Origin: Eulemur rufifrons
Taxonomy: Eukaryota > Chordata > Mammalia > Primates > Lemuridae
Assembly: GCF_041146395.1 (NCBI RefSeq)
Contig: NC_090989.1
Coordinates: 225,464,843 to 225,528,842, forward strand
Direction: 5' to 3'
DNA: 64,000 bases
Positions within the stretch are counted from its first letter, which is position 1, and the number at the start of each line of letters is the position of its first letter. Both the position numbers and the translations under genes were made by a program. Below, one piece after another: positions 11,481 through 21,804 of the stretch. The notes below the pieces were generated by a model. It was given only the letters and a program-made list of their open reading frames with translations, was not told the origin of the DNA and did no database searches.

Positions 11481-13009
11481 CAAATTTGTTCCTTTTGCTT
11501 CTTATTGTGGTACCATGCTTGTGGACTGGAGATGAGATGAGAGCCTGCCTTCCACCTTACATACCCTGTAGTGGAAATTTAGTTATGGAGCTGTCAGCGT
11601 AGGTAGATATGATATGATACCAAGAGGAAATAATAAGATCTTTGGGATATGATTAATCCAGACAAATATCTGAATTGCTTAAACTACAACAACCGGATCA
11701 GGTCTAAAGCTCCTTTCTATTGCTATGTAAAGACAAGGTGGCTTTGAATCTGGCACTGTGGCAGGTGGGAGCACCTATTTTCTCACCCAAACTTCCTGTG
11801 CTCTTTATTTCATTATAGGCCTTCAGGGCCTTTTTTGAGCCTGCCCTAGACTCATTTCCAATCATTTCTCCTCCTTTTTAATCCGAGACTCACCACAACC
11901 ACACAAGCCAGTGAGTAAAGCTGATGTGGGAGGGAGGTACAAATTCTTTCAAATTAAATGAGGAATGGGAAACAACTGTCTCCGTTCCTGCCGTCAATTC
12001 TTGCTGAGCGTCAGAACACAGTCCCACAGTAGACAATGCCATCTTGTGGTTCTTGTGAAAATCATTCCTTGGAAAATTCAAGAAGGTCATTGTTTAAATC
12101 TCACCACTAGTGTTCCTTCCCATCATGTTTTTGCAGATTAAACCATCATTCTCTAAGCCTTCACCTAACAAAAACAGGAGAGAGATTATTGACAAAGCAG
12201 CAGGTCACTCTAAAATGGGAAAATCTTACTCTCTGTCTTTAAAAAACCTTAGTCCATTTGTGCTTTTGACAGAAAGATAGAGGCAGGCTGGCTCTGTGGT
12301 TTGTTTACCTTGGGAAGCAGTTACACATTACTTTTTTATAATAACATAGCCTGGAATACTGGGTCCCATGCCACACTGTCATCCTGCGTGTCAGCACTTT
12401 GAGTATTGAATCACCTGCAGAAAGCTCTCATCCACACTTGTCTGAAAATGTTTCCTCTGGGTTAAAACCCACACATAAAAGTTTCAGCAGCAGCAGCTGT
12501 TTGGGCCACTTTTTGGAGTTATGTGAGTACTGTGGGTTCAGTTATATTTCCTTGGAACATAAAAATAGGAGGTTTGGGTTTGTTACCTTTGAAACCTCAG
12601 GGAAATCAAAACCAGAGCTCATTTTAGATGCTGAAGCGATTAATCCATGGTGTTCTCTGAGTTGAAGTAATGATTTCATGCACTGAAATAGTTCCTGCAG
12701 CAATATCCTATCTCTTTTCTGTTCATAAGTGACCAGAAACAGCATTTTAAAAAACCCTGCAATAGAACACAGAATACTCTTAGGTATAATAAGCAGACCA
12801 ATTAATGTTTCTTTTGTTTATAATCCAATTCCAGTAGAATCTACTAAAAGCAAACTTATATAAAAATATAGTTTTAAATTATTAATATTCAAATTTTACT
12901 TTGTCATATGGTATTAAAACACTTTGATAACATCTATGGGAATAAACACACTATGTTTTCAAAAGCAATTTGCCCTTTCAAGACCTCAAATATTTCTCTC
13001 AAAATTAAC
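11481..13009. other. Repeat-poor unique block with a possible conserved element
   Basis: I recognise no mobile element across about 1.5 kb. 12,400-12,760 has the look of conserved non-coding DNA, with a CAGCAGCAGCAGCTG run at 12,486-12,500 and GCGATTAATCC near 12,636. No coding exon could be supported; the frames at 12,399-12,665 (plus) and 12,542-12,745 (minus) are unassigned. Confidence 0.4.
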
Positions 13010-14610
13010 TTACTTATTTAGTCAGTAGATATTTTTTGAGGGCTTACTAGGTCCCAGATACTCTATGAGGGCTTGGGTACCCAGAAAGTAGTAAGATGTG
13101 GTTCTTGCATTCGAGGAGTTCACAGTGTAATGAGAGCAACAGATAAGTAAACAAGTAATCACAAATGCACATGGTTAGTTCTGTAAAGGGGGGAATTGGG
13201 AGTTACATGGGCAAACATTGGAGCAACACAGCAATCCAACCTTAGGAATCATAGGAGGTTTTTAGATGAAAGTAACAAAATAAAAAAATGAGAAAGAGTT
13301 CACCAAGTGAAAGAATAAGAAATAATATTTTACCCAAAGAGAAGAACATATGCAAATATCAAACACATAGAGGATCTTAGGCTCAGAGAATAAGAAGTAC
13401 CTGAGTAATGCTGGGGAAAAGAATAAGAGATGGGCATGCATCTGAGAGAAAGGGAGCAACTGGACCTTCAAATTCATGTCAGTGAATGTGCCCATTATCC
13501 TGAGGACAGAGGGAAGCTATGGAGTAATCAAGCTACAGGGGCCAACTGTCCTGGTTTTCCTGGGACTGTCCCAGTTCTAACACTGAAAGTTTTGTATTTC
13601 AGGAAACCCCTCTCTCCCAGACAAGCCACCTTAAATGTGCCATCATAAAATTTGGTTTTAGAAATATCATCATTGCTACAAGGTGGAGACTAGATCAGAA
13701 AGCATGTCAGAAAGGGGATCAGGCTGTGGAAGTGATACGGAAGAGAGATAATGGTGGCCTGAACTAAAACAATGGTGGTGGGGATGGGAGGAGTGAACAG
13801 ATTCAACAAGAGATGCCTAAGATGAAGACTAAACAGAGGTCAGACTGGGCTTGTATGGTGCGGAGGGAAGGGAGTGGTGAGGAAGAATAAAGCATCTAGA
13901 ATAATTCTTAGATTTCCTAATGGCTTAGTTAACTTAGTGGGTAGAAGTGCCAAACACCAAGAGAGGAAACTGAAAGAACAATGAGTTTGGGGAAGAAAAT
14001 AATGAAAGCATTTTGAAAATATTGAGGCACTTGAGGGGCCTGTGAAATTCTAAGTAGAACCATCCTGTACTCAGACAGTTTAGGTGAGAGATTTGGGGTG
14101 GACATGTATATTTGACAGTCTTCTGCATATGGGTATTAATGTGGCAATAGGCGAGGTCACCAAGGGAGTATGTAAAAAGAGAAAGGAAGATAGCTAAAGT
14201 ATACAATTAGTATTTTGGCAGTGACAAAGCAATACACAGAGGAACCTTCCAGGGAAAGGAAAAGCAGAAGAGCACAGTGTTACGAAAACTAAGGAAAAGG
14301 AAATTAAGCTTTCCAGAAAGAGGAAGCAGTCAACATTATCAAATGATGTAGTAACATCTAGTAAGATAAGGATCAAAAGAGCCCATTGGATACAATGACA
14401 CAGAACTTATTGATGACCACATGGAGAGTAGTTTCAGCGGGCAGCAAAGAAAGGTAGACTTGGGTTTGCTGGGAATTAGTGACAGGCATTGTAAATGGAA
14501 GGTGAAACTAGAGACAGAAATTACAGATAGCTCTTTCACAAAGTTTGTTTGAGATAGGATGAAGAGAAGAAGATGGTAGCTAGAAGATGACCAGGGACCA
14601 GGGAAGATGT
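13010..14610 (-). mobile_element. Long minus-strand L2 copy
   Basis: Reverse-complement L2 words run in the proper order. AGATATTTTTTGAGGGCTTACTAGGTCCCAGATACTC (3' end) comes near 13,030. ATAATGGTGGCCTGAACTAAAACAATGGTGG follows at 13,749. GAAGCAGTCAACATTATCAAATGATGTAGTAACATCTAGTAAG and AAAAGAGCCCATTGGAT come at 14,323-14,391. This covers the 3' end and part of the reverse-transcriptase region. The frame is destroyed. A small hAT-like element interrupts it at 13,530-13,647. Confidence 0.7.
13530..13647 (+). repeat. Short hAT-like element inserted in L2
   Basis: GGGGCCAACTGTCCTGGTTTTCCTGGGACTGTCCCAG begins a block ending in AGGAAACCCCTCTCTCCCAGACAAGCC. The minus-strand L2 pattern is broken across it and resumes after TTTGGTTTTAGAAATATCATC. 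It resembles the small CCTGG-rich terminal-inverted-repeat elements, as at 3,255-3,390. Confidence 0.5.
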
Positions 14611-14769
14611 TTTCCAAGATGGAAGCACTCAACCCCAGACAAATGTGCTGTATCTGAGGTCACTCCAGCAGTGTTGTGATGACTGGACTCCACAATTCAG
14701 GCAGCCCTGAGTGTAGACTGGCATACCCTGCTTGAGAACCACATGTGTTTCCCTGGAATTTTACACCAA
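14611..14769. other. Unassigned sequence between two L2 copies
   Basis: No repeat recognised in about 160 bp separating a minus-strand L2 from a plus-strand L2. Confidence 0.35.
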
Positions 14770-14893
14770 TGGTAACACTTAAAGTAATCATCTCAAACTG
14801 GTATAATAACTGCTGTGGCCTTTCAACTGGGTTCTCTTTCTCCAATATTTCCACCTTCAAACCCATTTTACACCCAGCAGCCTATGACTGCTT
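14770..14893 (+). mobile_element. L2 fragment, left half of an interrupted copy
   Basis: AAGTAATCATCTCAAACTGGTATAATAACTGC is followed by TTCTCTTTCTCCAATATTTCCACC and CACCCAGCAGCCTATGACTGCTTAAAA. This follows the L2 word order 'accatcatctctcgcctggattactgcaa...cacagcagccagagtgatctttctaaaa'. The next L2 words appear only at 18,885, so this L2 was split by the L1 described next. Confidence 0.65.
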
Positions 14894-14910
14894 AAAAAAT
14901 ATAAACTATG

Positions 14911-15248
14911 GGCCGGGCGCGGTGGCTCACGCCTGTAATCCTAGCACTCTGGGAGGCCGAGGTGGGCGGATCGTTTGAGCTCAGGAGTTCGAGACCAGCC
15001 TGAGCAAGAGCGAGACCCCACCTCTACTAAAAATAGAAAGAAATTATATGGACAGCTAAAAATATATATAGAAAAAATCAGCCGGGCATGGTGGTGCATG
15101 CCTGTAGTCCCAGCTACCCGGGAGGCTGAGACAGGAGGATCGCTTGAGCTCAGGAGTTTGAGGTTGCTGTGAGCTAGGCTGACGCCACGGCACTCACTCT
15201 AGCCTGGGCAACAGAGTGAGACTCTGTCTCAAAAAAAAAAAAAAAAAA
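14911..15248 (+). mobile_element. Strepsirrhine-type Alu
   Basis: It starts at GGCCGGGCGCGGTGG and ends in a run of A. Left-arm GAGCAAGAGCGAGACC, linker TTATATGGACAGC and right-arm AGGCTGACGCCACGGCACTC mark it as the form I associate with lemurs. An exact 17-bp target duplication, AAAAAATATAAACTATG, is at 14,894-14,910 and 15,249-15,265. It landed only 2 bp inside the 5' end of the surrounding L1, so the two duplications overlap on the left. RNA polymerase III A-box and B-box-like sites are expected in the left arm. Confidence 0.95.
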
Positions 15249-16504
15249 AAAAAATATAAACTATGAATCAACCACTAATGAAACTATACAAAGAGATACA
15301 TTCAAAAATACTATTAAAAAGTAAGATGGAATTCTTAAAATTGTTCACAAAACCAACAGGAAGGCAAGAAAAGAGAAACACAGGAACAAGAAACAGAGGA
15401 AACAGTTGAGAAACAAACTAGCAAAATGGTAGACTTTAACATATGAGTAATAACCTTAAATTTAAATGGATTAAATACACTAATTAAAAGGCAGCAATTG
15501 GCAAAGTGGGTAACCTCTTTTTAGATTTAACAACAAAAGCATAATACGTAAAAAGAAAAATTGATAAAGTTGACCTCATCAAAATTAAAAACTCCTGCTC
15601 TACAAAGGGCCCTGTTAAGAAGATAAAAAGACAAGCCACAGAACGGTAAAAAACATTTACAAACCACATATCTGACAAATAAGTTGTATCTAAAAATATA
15701 TAAAGAACACTTAAAACTCAATAGTTATTAAAAAACACAATTCAATTAGAATATGGGCAAAATACATGAACAGACATTTAACTGAACAGATATACAGATG
15801 GCCAATAAGTACAAGAGAACATGTTCAATATCATTAGCTATTTGGGAAATGCAAGGCAAACCCACAATGCAATATCACTACAACCTATAAAGATGACTAA
15901 ATTTTTTTTAAAAATAGTGGCAACATCAAATGCTAGAGAAAATTTGGAGAAAATTGATCACTCATATATTGTTAGAGAGAATATAAAACGGTACAGACAT
16001 TCTACAAAACAGTTAGGCAGTTTCTTATAAAACTAAACATGAAATTACTATATGATCCAGCAATTGCACTCTTGGGTATTTATCCCAGAGAAATGAGAAC
16101 TTAGGTTCACACAAAAACCTGTACATGAATATTCATAGTAGCTTTATTTTTAATAGCTGAAGAGTAGAAGCAACTCAGATGTCCCTCAATGAAAAAATGG
16201 TTAAACACACTGTGGTATGTTATACTGTAACGTACTACTCAGCAATAAAAAAAATGAACTGTTGCTATAGACAACAATCTGGATGAATCACCAAAGAATT
16301 ATACTGGGTAAAATTATCCAATATACAAATATTAAATCTCTAAGATTTCATTTATAAAACATTCATTAAATGAAAAAAATACAGAAATGGAGAATAGATT
16401 AGTGGTTGCCAGGGAAGAAGAATGTAGAAGGAAGCAGGAGAGAGGTGGGTGTGATTATAAAAGGGCCACCCTGAAGGATCACTGCAGTGATGGAAATTCC
16501 TGTA

Positions 16505-16507
<3 letters not shown>

Positions 16508-16538
<31 letters not shown>

Positions 16539-16871
16539 AGACAGAGTCTTGCTTTGTTGCCTGGACTAGAGTGCCATGGCATCAGCCTAGCTCACAGCAA
16601 CCTCAAACTCCTGGGTTTAAGTGATCCGACTGCCTCAGCCTCCTGAGTAGCTGGGACTACAGGCATGTGCCACCATGCCCGGCTAATTTTTTTTTTTTCT
16701 ATATATATTTTAGTTGGCCAGATAATTTCTTTCTATTTTTAGTAGAGACGGGGTCTCGCTCTTGCTCAGGCTGGTCTAGAACTCCTGACATCGAGCGATC
16801 CACCCGCCTTGGCCACCCGCCTCGGCCTCCCAGAGTGCTAGGATTACAAGCGTGAGCCACCGCGCCCGGCC
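16508..16871 (-). mobile_element. Strepsirrhine-type Alu, minus strand
   Basis: It starts with a long T run and ends CCGCGCCCGGCC, the reverse complement of the Alu head. The exact 16-bp duplication GGAAATTCCTGTATCT lies at 16,492-16,507 and 16,872-16,887 and breaks the outer L1 cleanly. The left arm contains a small internal duplication, CCACCCGCCTTGG then CCACCCGCCTCGG near 16,800-16,825. It faces the Alu at 14,911-15,248 about 1.26 kb away. Confidence 0.95.
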
Positions 16872-16933
16872 GGAAATTCCTGTATCTTGACTGTAATGAG
16901 AACGTACATCTGTGATAAAATTGCATGTAACTT

Positions 16934-18623
16934 AAGTAATGGACTAGCATAAAATATTTGCAGAGGACATACTAATAAAAGACAATTATCCAAAATATAA
17001 AAGGAGCTCTTAAAACTCAACAATAAGAAAATGAACAAACCAATTTAAAACTGAGCAAAACACCTAAATGGACACTTTGCCAAAGAGTATATAAAGATGG
17101 CAAATAAACATATAAAAAGATATTCAACATCATATATTATTGGGGAATTGCAAACTAGAACAATGAGATATCACTACACATACCTATGAGAATGGCCAAT
17201 GTTAGGGTGGGAACTCATAGCATAGATTAAGAATTCTCAACACAAAGATTAGGATAGAAAGAAGTAGAAGTGTATTTTACTTTCCCTGAGAGAAAGTTAG
17301 AGGCAAGGGCTTGGCACATGGGAAAAAGAAAGAAGTGCTGGCCCTGAGCAGATGGGCCTTGGGGTTTTTATGAGAGTAAAGAGAAAAGAAAAGTTTATTG
17401 TTGCAGACTAATAGCAGGAAATGGCTGTGAAATAGCTGTGTTTGTTTTTCCTTTTTTTTTTTTTTTTTCTCTTCTCTGTGAGGCTGGCTTATCAGAATCC
17501 TTGGAATGTGGTCTGGCGAGAGCAGGAGCTGTGGAACATCATGCTCCTTCTATGTGTTCAGTTCTTTTCAAGGGCTGGAGAACAAACTTTCAAATGAAAC
17601 AATTTAAGCCACAAGTGGTTAATCTAACAAAGGGGAAGTTGTGCTGTGATCTTTTCCTTCAAAGGGGCAATTAAGTGCTATGAGTTTTCTCCTTTTTTCT
17701 GTTAGATAATTTATTTTGTTCTCCATTAGGTAGTTTATTAGTAAGGCCATCCTATCAGCCAACATACAAAACAATGGCAACACCAAATGCTGGTAAGGAT
17801 GTGAAGCAATAGCAACTCTCATTCATTGCTTATGGGAATGCAAAATGGTATTGCCACTTTGGAAGACAGTTTGGTGATTTCTTTAAAAACGAAACATATT
17901 TTTACCATGAGATCTAGCAATCATGCTTCTTGGTATTTACCCAAAGGAGGTGAAAACTTATCTCCACACAAAAACCTGCACATGGATATTTATAGAAGCT
18001 TTATTCATACCTGCCCCAAACTGGAACTAACCGAGATGTTCTTCAGTAGGTGTATGAATAAATACACTGTGGCACATCCAGGCAATGGAATATCATTCAG
18101 CACTCAAAGAAATGAGCTATCAAGTCATGAAAAGACATGGAGGAATCTTAAATGCATATTACCAAGTACCACAAGCTAATATGAAAAGGTGACATACTGT
18201 ATGATTCAATATATGACATTCTAGAAAAGGCAAAACTATGGAGACTAAAAAAGATCACTGGCTGGTAGGAGTTGGTAGAAAGGAGGGATGAATAAGCAGA
18301 GAATAGAGGCTTTTTAGAGCAGTGAAACTATTCTGTATGACAGTATAATGAAGAGTGTATGTCATAATATATTTTTTAAAACCCATAGAATGTGTAACAC
18401 CAAGACGAACTCCAAGGTAAACTATGGACTTCAGGTGATAAAGATGTGTCAGTGTAGGTTGATCAGTTGTAATAAATGTATTACAGTTGTAATAAATGTA
18501 GGGCAAGATGATAGTGGGGAAGTCTGTGCCTGTGTCATGGCAGGGGGCATATGGGAACTCTTTGTACTTTCTCCTCAATTTTTCTGTGAACCAAAAACTA
18601 CTTTAAAAAATAAAGTTTAGTGA
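16934..18623 (+). mobile_element. Inner L1 inserted in the 3' end of the outer L1
   Basis: L1 3' words recur after the outer L1 has already reached its tail: TATCCAAAATATAAAAGGAGCTCTTAAAACTCAACAA (16,987), then AGATATCACTACACATACC (17,166), GCAATCATGCTTCTTGG (17,917) and CACATCCAGGCAATGGAATATCATTCAGC (18,073). Flanking diverged repeats AAAATTGCATGTAACTT (16,917-16,933) and AAAATCACATAGAACT (18,624-18,639) look like an old target duplication. A short tandem of CAGTTGTAATAAATGTA is seen at about 18,466-18,500. A solo LTR interrupts it at 17,200-17,757. Confidence 0.7.
17200..17757 (-). mobile_element. Solo LTR, 558 bp, inserted in the inner L1
   Basis: The block starts TG and ends CA, as LTRs do. 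It is flanked by a perfect 5-bp duplication GCCAA (17,195-17,199 and 17,758-17,762), and L1 sequence is colinear on both sides. A reversed polyadenylation signal (GTTTATT near 17,393) suggests minus orientation. A 5-bp duplication fits ERVL/class III or some other endogenous retroviruses rather than the 4 bp usual for ERV1. I do not recognise the family. It is the innermost element here, so younger than both L1s. Confidence 0.75.
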
Positions 18624-18884
18624 AAAATCACATAGAACTAAACACACACATGCACACATGAGAACAAATAAAACTGAGGAAATCTGAATAAGATTGGTGG
18701 ATTGTGCTAACGTCAATATCCTGGTAATGATATTACACTGTAGTTTTGCAAGATATTACCATTAGGAGAAATTGGGTAAAGGGTTCATGGGATCCATCTA
18801 TTTTATTTCTTACAACTACAATTGTAACATGGGAATCTACAATTATCTCAAAATAAACAAGTTTAATTAAAAAAATGTAAACTA

Positions 18885-19450
18885 GATCAAGTCTCCATCC
18901 TGCTAAAAAGCATTCAACTGTGTATTCCTCTTAGAATAAAATCAATAAAACGTGTATTGTATGTGGTCTTGCATGATCTGTGTTTTAGCTTCTCTCTCTC
19001 TCTCTCTCTCTCTTGCTCTTTCTTTCTTTCTCTTCCTTTCTCAGTAGACTCAACCAGAATGACTTTCTTTCTGTTTCTTGGATTATGTCAGACTACTTTC
19101 CTCTCTGAGCCTTTACACTTGTTCCTTCTGCCTGGACTCTTCTCCAGATCACTTGTAGGGGTGCCTCAGTCTTATTCATTAGTTCATGTGTCATTATTTC
19201 AAGAAGGTATGTTCCTGATCATTCTATTTAAAATGGTTTGCCCAGGCACCTTTATGACCTTATTTTTTTAGTCATAATTGGAAATTCTCCGTACATTTTC
19301 ATTTGCTGTTTTCCCTTTACACACCGTCCTCTGCAAAATGCATGTTCTGTGACTCCAGGAACGTCTGTCTTGTTTCCTACGGTGCCCAGTACCCAGGTCA
19401 ATACCTGAATCCTAGTAGGTGCTCAGTAAATATCTGCTAAGTAAATGACT
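18885..19450 (+). mobile_element. L2 3' end, right half of the interrupted copy
   Basis: GATCAAGTCTCCATCCTGCTAAAAAGCATTCAACTG continues the L2 word order exactly where 14,893 left it. It is followed by GTCTTGCATGATCTG, GAGCCTTTACACTTGTTCCTTCTGCCTGGA and CCTAGTAGGTGCTCAGTAAATATCTGC, the L2 3' end. A CT microsatellite expands inside it at 18,988-19,016. Confidence 0.75.
18988..19040. repeat. CT-rich microsatellite
   Basis: A (TC)n run followed by imperfect TTCTTTCTTTCTC, inside the L2 copy. Such tracts are length-variable. Confidence 0.85.
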
Positions 19451-20153
19451 TTTTTAATGCATGAATGTATCAAAGAAGATACCCATTTAAATATGGGAAA
19501 AAGTTAGAGAAAGTAAAAGAGCTATATAGCTTAGGGCCTTCACAGTGCAGCTGTTTAAATTGCAGTTTCACTGAGAAATAATAGCTTTAAAGGAAGGAAG
19601 ACATACTGCTTCATGGGAACCAAAATCAATTTCCCAGTTTTTCTGAACATATTTAGAGGTGAGTTCGAAAAGTAATTAACCACGGAGTCCCCACTCTCTG
19701 TGCTCTGGGTCTGACAGCAAGGTTAATATGTTCTCAGGGAGATGCGTCCCTGTGGTCTCCAAAGATGAAGATCCGAGATGTGAAATAATAACAAAGCATG
19801 CTTTTTTGGTCCAGGGTGATAGGATATTTTATTCTAGTTCATTGTTAAACCTATTATTTGCCTGCTGCTTGCCTGATAGCTCCCTCATTTCACCAGGTTT
19901 GGGGCCGGGAATCTACGGGAGAATGGTGACACATGAAAGAAAGAGAAAATGTCCAACTTTTTGGAAAAAATGTGTTTACTCACCACAGCATCACTTTGAC
20001 CTGACTCCATCATGTAAAAACTGTTCAAAAGCAAAACTCAGAAGAGGAAGGTAGGTGTTTGCTATCCTCGCCTCTCTCACTGCATGTTCTCCTGAAGTTT
20101 CCTGCCGTTGCTGGACCTCTGGCTGATTTAGGGATGCCTTCTACATTTCCTGC
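19451..20153. other. Repeat-poor unique block
   Basis: No mobile element is recognised. The block contains GTAATTAACCACGG at about 19,671 and several CpGs. A 333-nt open segment bounded by an acceptor-like and a donor-like site (19,718-20,050) is discussed as a finding. No known protein is encoded. Confidence 0.4.
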
Positions 20154-20520
20154 TGTCTTAGTCAGTTCAGAGTACTATAGGAACATATCAGAGTGGGTGG
20201 CTTAAACAATGGAAATTTATTTCCCTTAGTCTTGGAAGCTGGGAGTCTAGGATCAAGGTGCCAGCTAATTGGTTACTGGTGAGGGCTTGCTTTCTGTTTG
20301 TGTCCTCAAACATAACCAGGTTATATCCTTGTCGGGTGGGGGCAAAGAGAGAAGAATCAAGCTCTTCTGTCTCTTCTTATAAGGGCATGAATCACATTAT
20401 GCGGACTAGACTCTCATGACCTAATCACCTCCCCAAAGCCTTATCTCCAATACCATCACATTGGGGATTAGAGTTTCAAGATATGAATTTTAGGAGGGCA
20501 TGAACACTCAGTCCACAGCA
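20154..20520 (-). mobile_element. MaLR solo LTR (MST/MLT1-type)
   Basis: The plus strand reads TGTCTTAGTCAGTTCAGAG to GTCCACAGCA. Inside are GGTGGCTTAAACAATGG, GACCTAATCACCTCCCCAAAGCC and CACATTGGGGATTAGAGTTTC, the reverse complement of ERVL-MaLR LTRs. A perfect 5-bp duplication CCTGC lies at 20,149-20,153 and 20,521-20,525. Length 367 bp. No internal sequence is attached, so this is a recombined solo LTR. Confidence 0.85.
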
Positions 20521-20525
20521 CCTGC

Positions 20526-20934
20526 CAAACCCTTCTCTCTTCTTCCTCCATGGTGGATTTACCACAGTGTTATTCCTCAATCCCCAGTTTCCAGCTGGAA
20601 TTTGGTAGCATGAGAAATGCACAAGCAATGAAGCTTTAGTCAGAAACCTCAAACTCTCCCAGTGGGTGGGACAACTGACCTTCGCAAAGCCCAGGGTTCA
20701 GGAGGAATTCTCTACCAAAGGACAGAATATGAGCACCCCCAACACCACTTCCTAAAACAGCAGGGTTTTAATATGTTTTCTTTGTTGGTGTCTTTGGATG
20801 ATTCAATTTCCAAATAATTTTTGAAAGAGTTGTACTTTTGTACGACAGAAGTTTGAAAACATCTCTGGCACACTTCTGATTTTGCTCCTGGCTTAATGGC
20901 AATGAGTTTTCTTTGCTGGATACCCCTCCTAATC
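20526..20934. other. Unique sequence
   Basis: Nothing recognised. Two minus-strand open frames (20,712-20,945 and 20,768-20,995) have no recognised similarity. Confidence 0.4.
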
Positions 20935-21484
20935 CAAACTTCCATGCATGGGGTCCCTCAGGGCTCAGTCCTTGGTTTTCATTTTTCCCACTCACTGCCT
21001 GGGTATCTGTCCAGTCCTTTGACTTTAAATATCATCTACATGCTGCCAATTCACAAACATATGTCATCAGCCCTGACATTGCCTCTGAACCCCCAACGTC
21101 CCCATCCAGCAGCCCATGAAGCTTTTCCACTTGAATGTGCACTAGACAGCTCGAGTCTAACATGTCCAAAACTGAACTCCGGATACAGCCATCCGTACCA
21201 AATTCTTGACTGTTCTCCGTTTCACATCCCCGTATTTCATCCCTCGGCAAGTCCTGAATCTGCTCTATCTTCAAAATACATCCCATCACTTCTCACCGCC
21301 TGCACGGCTTCCCCCTGGCCTCCTGTGATTCCCTGCTATGGCATCCTAACTGTTCCCTTTGTTTCTTCTACCCCTAACCCTCTACAGTCGCCGCAGAGCA
21401 GCCAGAGAAATAATTTTAAACTATATAAATGAGATCACAGCAATCCCCTGTTCAAATTCTTGCGTGGCTTCCAGTCACAGAGTG

Positions 21485-21620
21485 AATGAAAATACCGCAT
21501 CCCTAGCTCAGCGCCCGCGGCCCCGCCCAGGTCGGCCCCGCCCCTTCCCCAGGATTCCTCGGGGCTGCGCAGATGCGTGCGCAGGCCACCCTGGCCTGCT
21601 TGCGGTCGGCAGGCCCCTCC
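21485..21620. other. Short CpG-rich stretch inside the L2 copy
   Basis: GCGCCCGCGGCCCCGCCCAG and nearby GGGCTGCGCAGATGCGTGCGC hold a dense group of CpGs, far above the surrounding sequence. It is too short (about 130 bp) to be called a CpG island. Confidence 0.6.
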
Positions 21621-21804
21621 TCCAGGTCTTTACACCCGCTTTGTCTTCTGCCTGGACCCCGCCTTTCCCAACTATTCACATTCCCTCCCTCACGTCTTCA
21701 GGCTTCTGCTCAAGTGTCGCCTCCTCAGAGAGGCCACCCCTGACTGACCCTTCCGTCTGAGGTGGCAAACTCACCCTCTTGCCTGCTCCCCTCACACTGC
21801 TGTA

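Larger units (their letters stand above)
14909..18869 (+). mobile_element. L1 (L1M-type) inserted in L2, outer L1 of a nest
   Basis: L1 3' sequence occupies 15,266-16,491 (for example GATCCAGCAATTGCACTCTTGGGTATTTATCCCAGAG and TAGTGGTTGCCAGGG). It continues at 16,888-16,933 and again at 18,640-18,869 (GGTGAAATCTGAATAAG-like GAGGAAATCTGAATAAGATTGG, then TGCAAGATATTACCATTAGG and AAAATAAACAAGTTTAATTAAA). A 15-bp target duplication flanks it, AAAAAATATAAACTA at 14,894-14,908 and AAAAAATGTAAACTA at 18,870-18,884, with one mismatch. L2 resumes directly after it. Two Alus and a second L1 lie inside. Open reading frame 2 is broken. Confidence 0.75.

Noticed and set aside
20896..21432. 178-codon frame as a host gene
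   Set aside because: It carries a LINE reverse-transcriptase motif and lies in an L2 copy.
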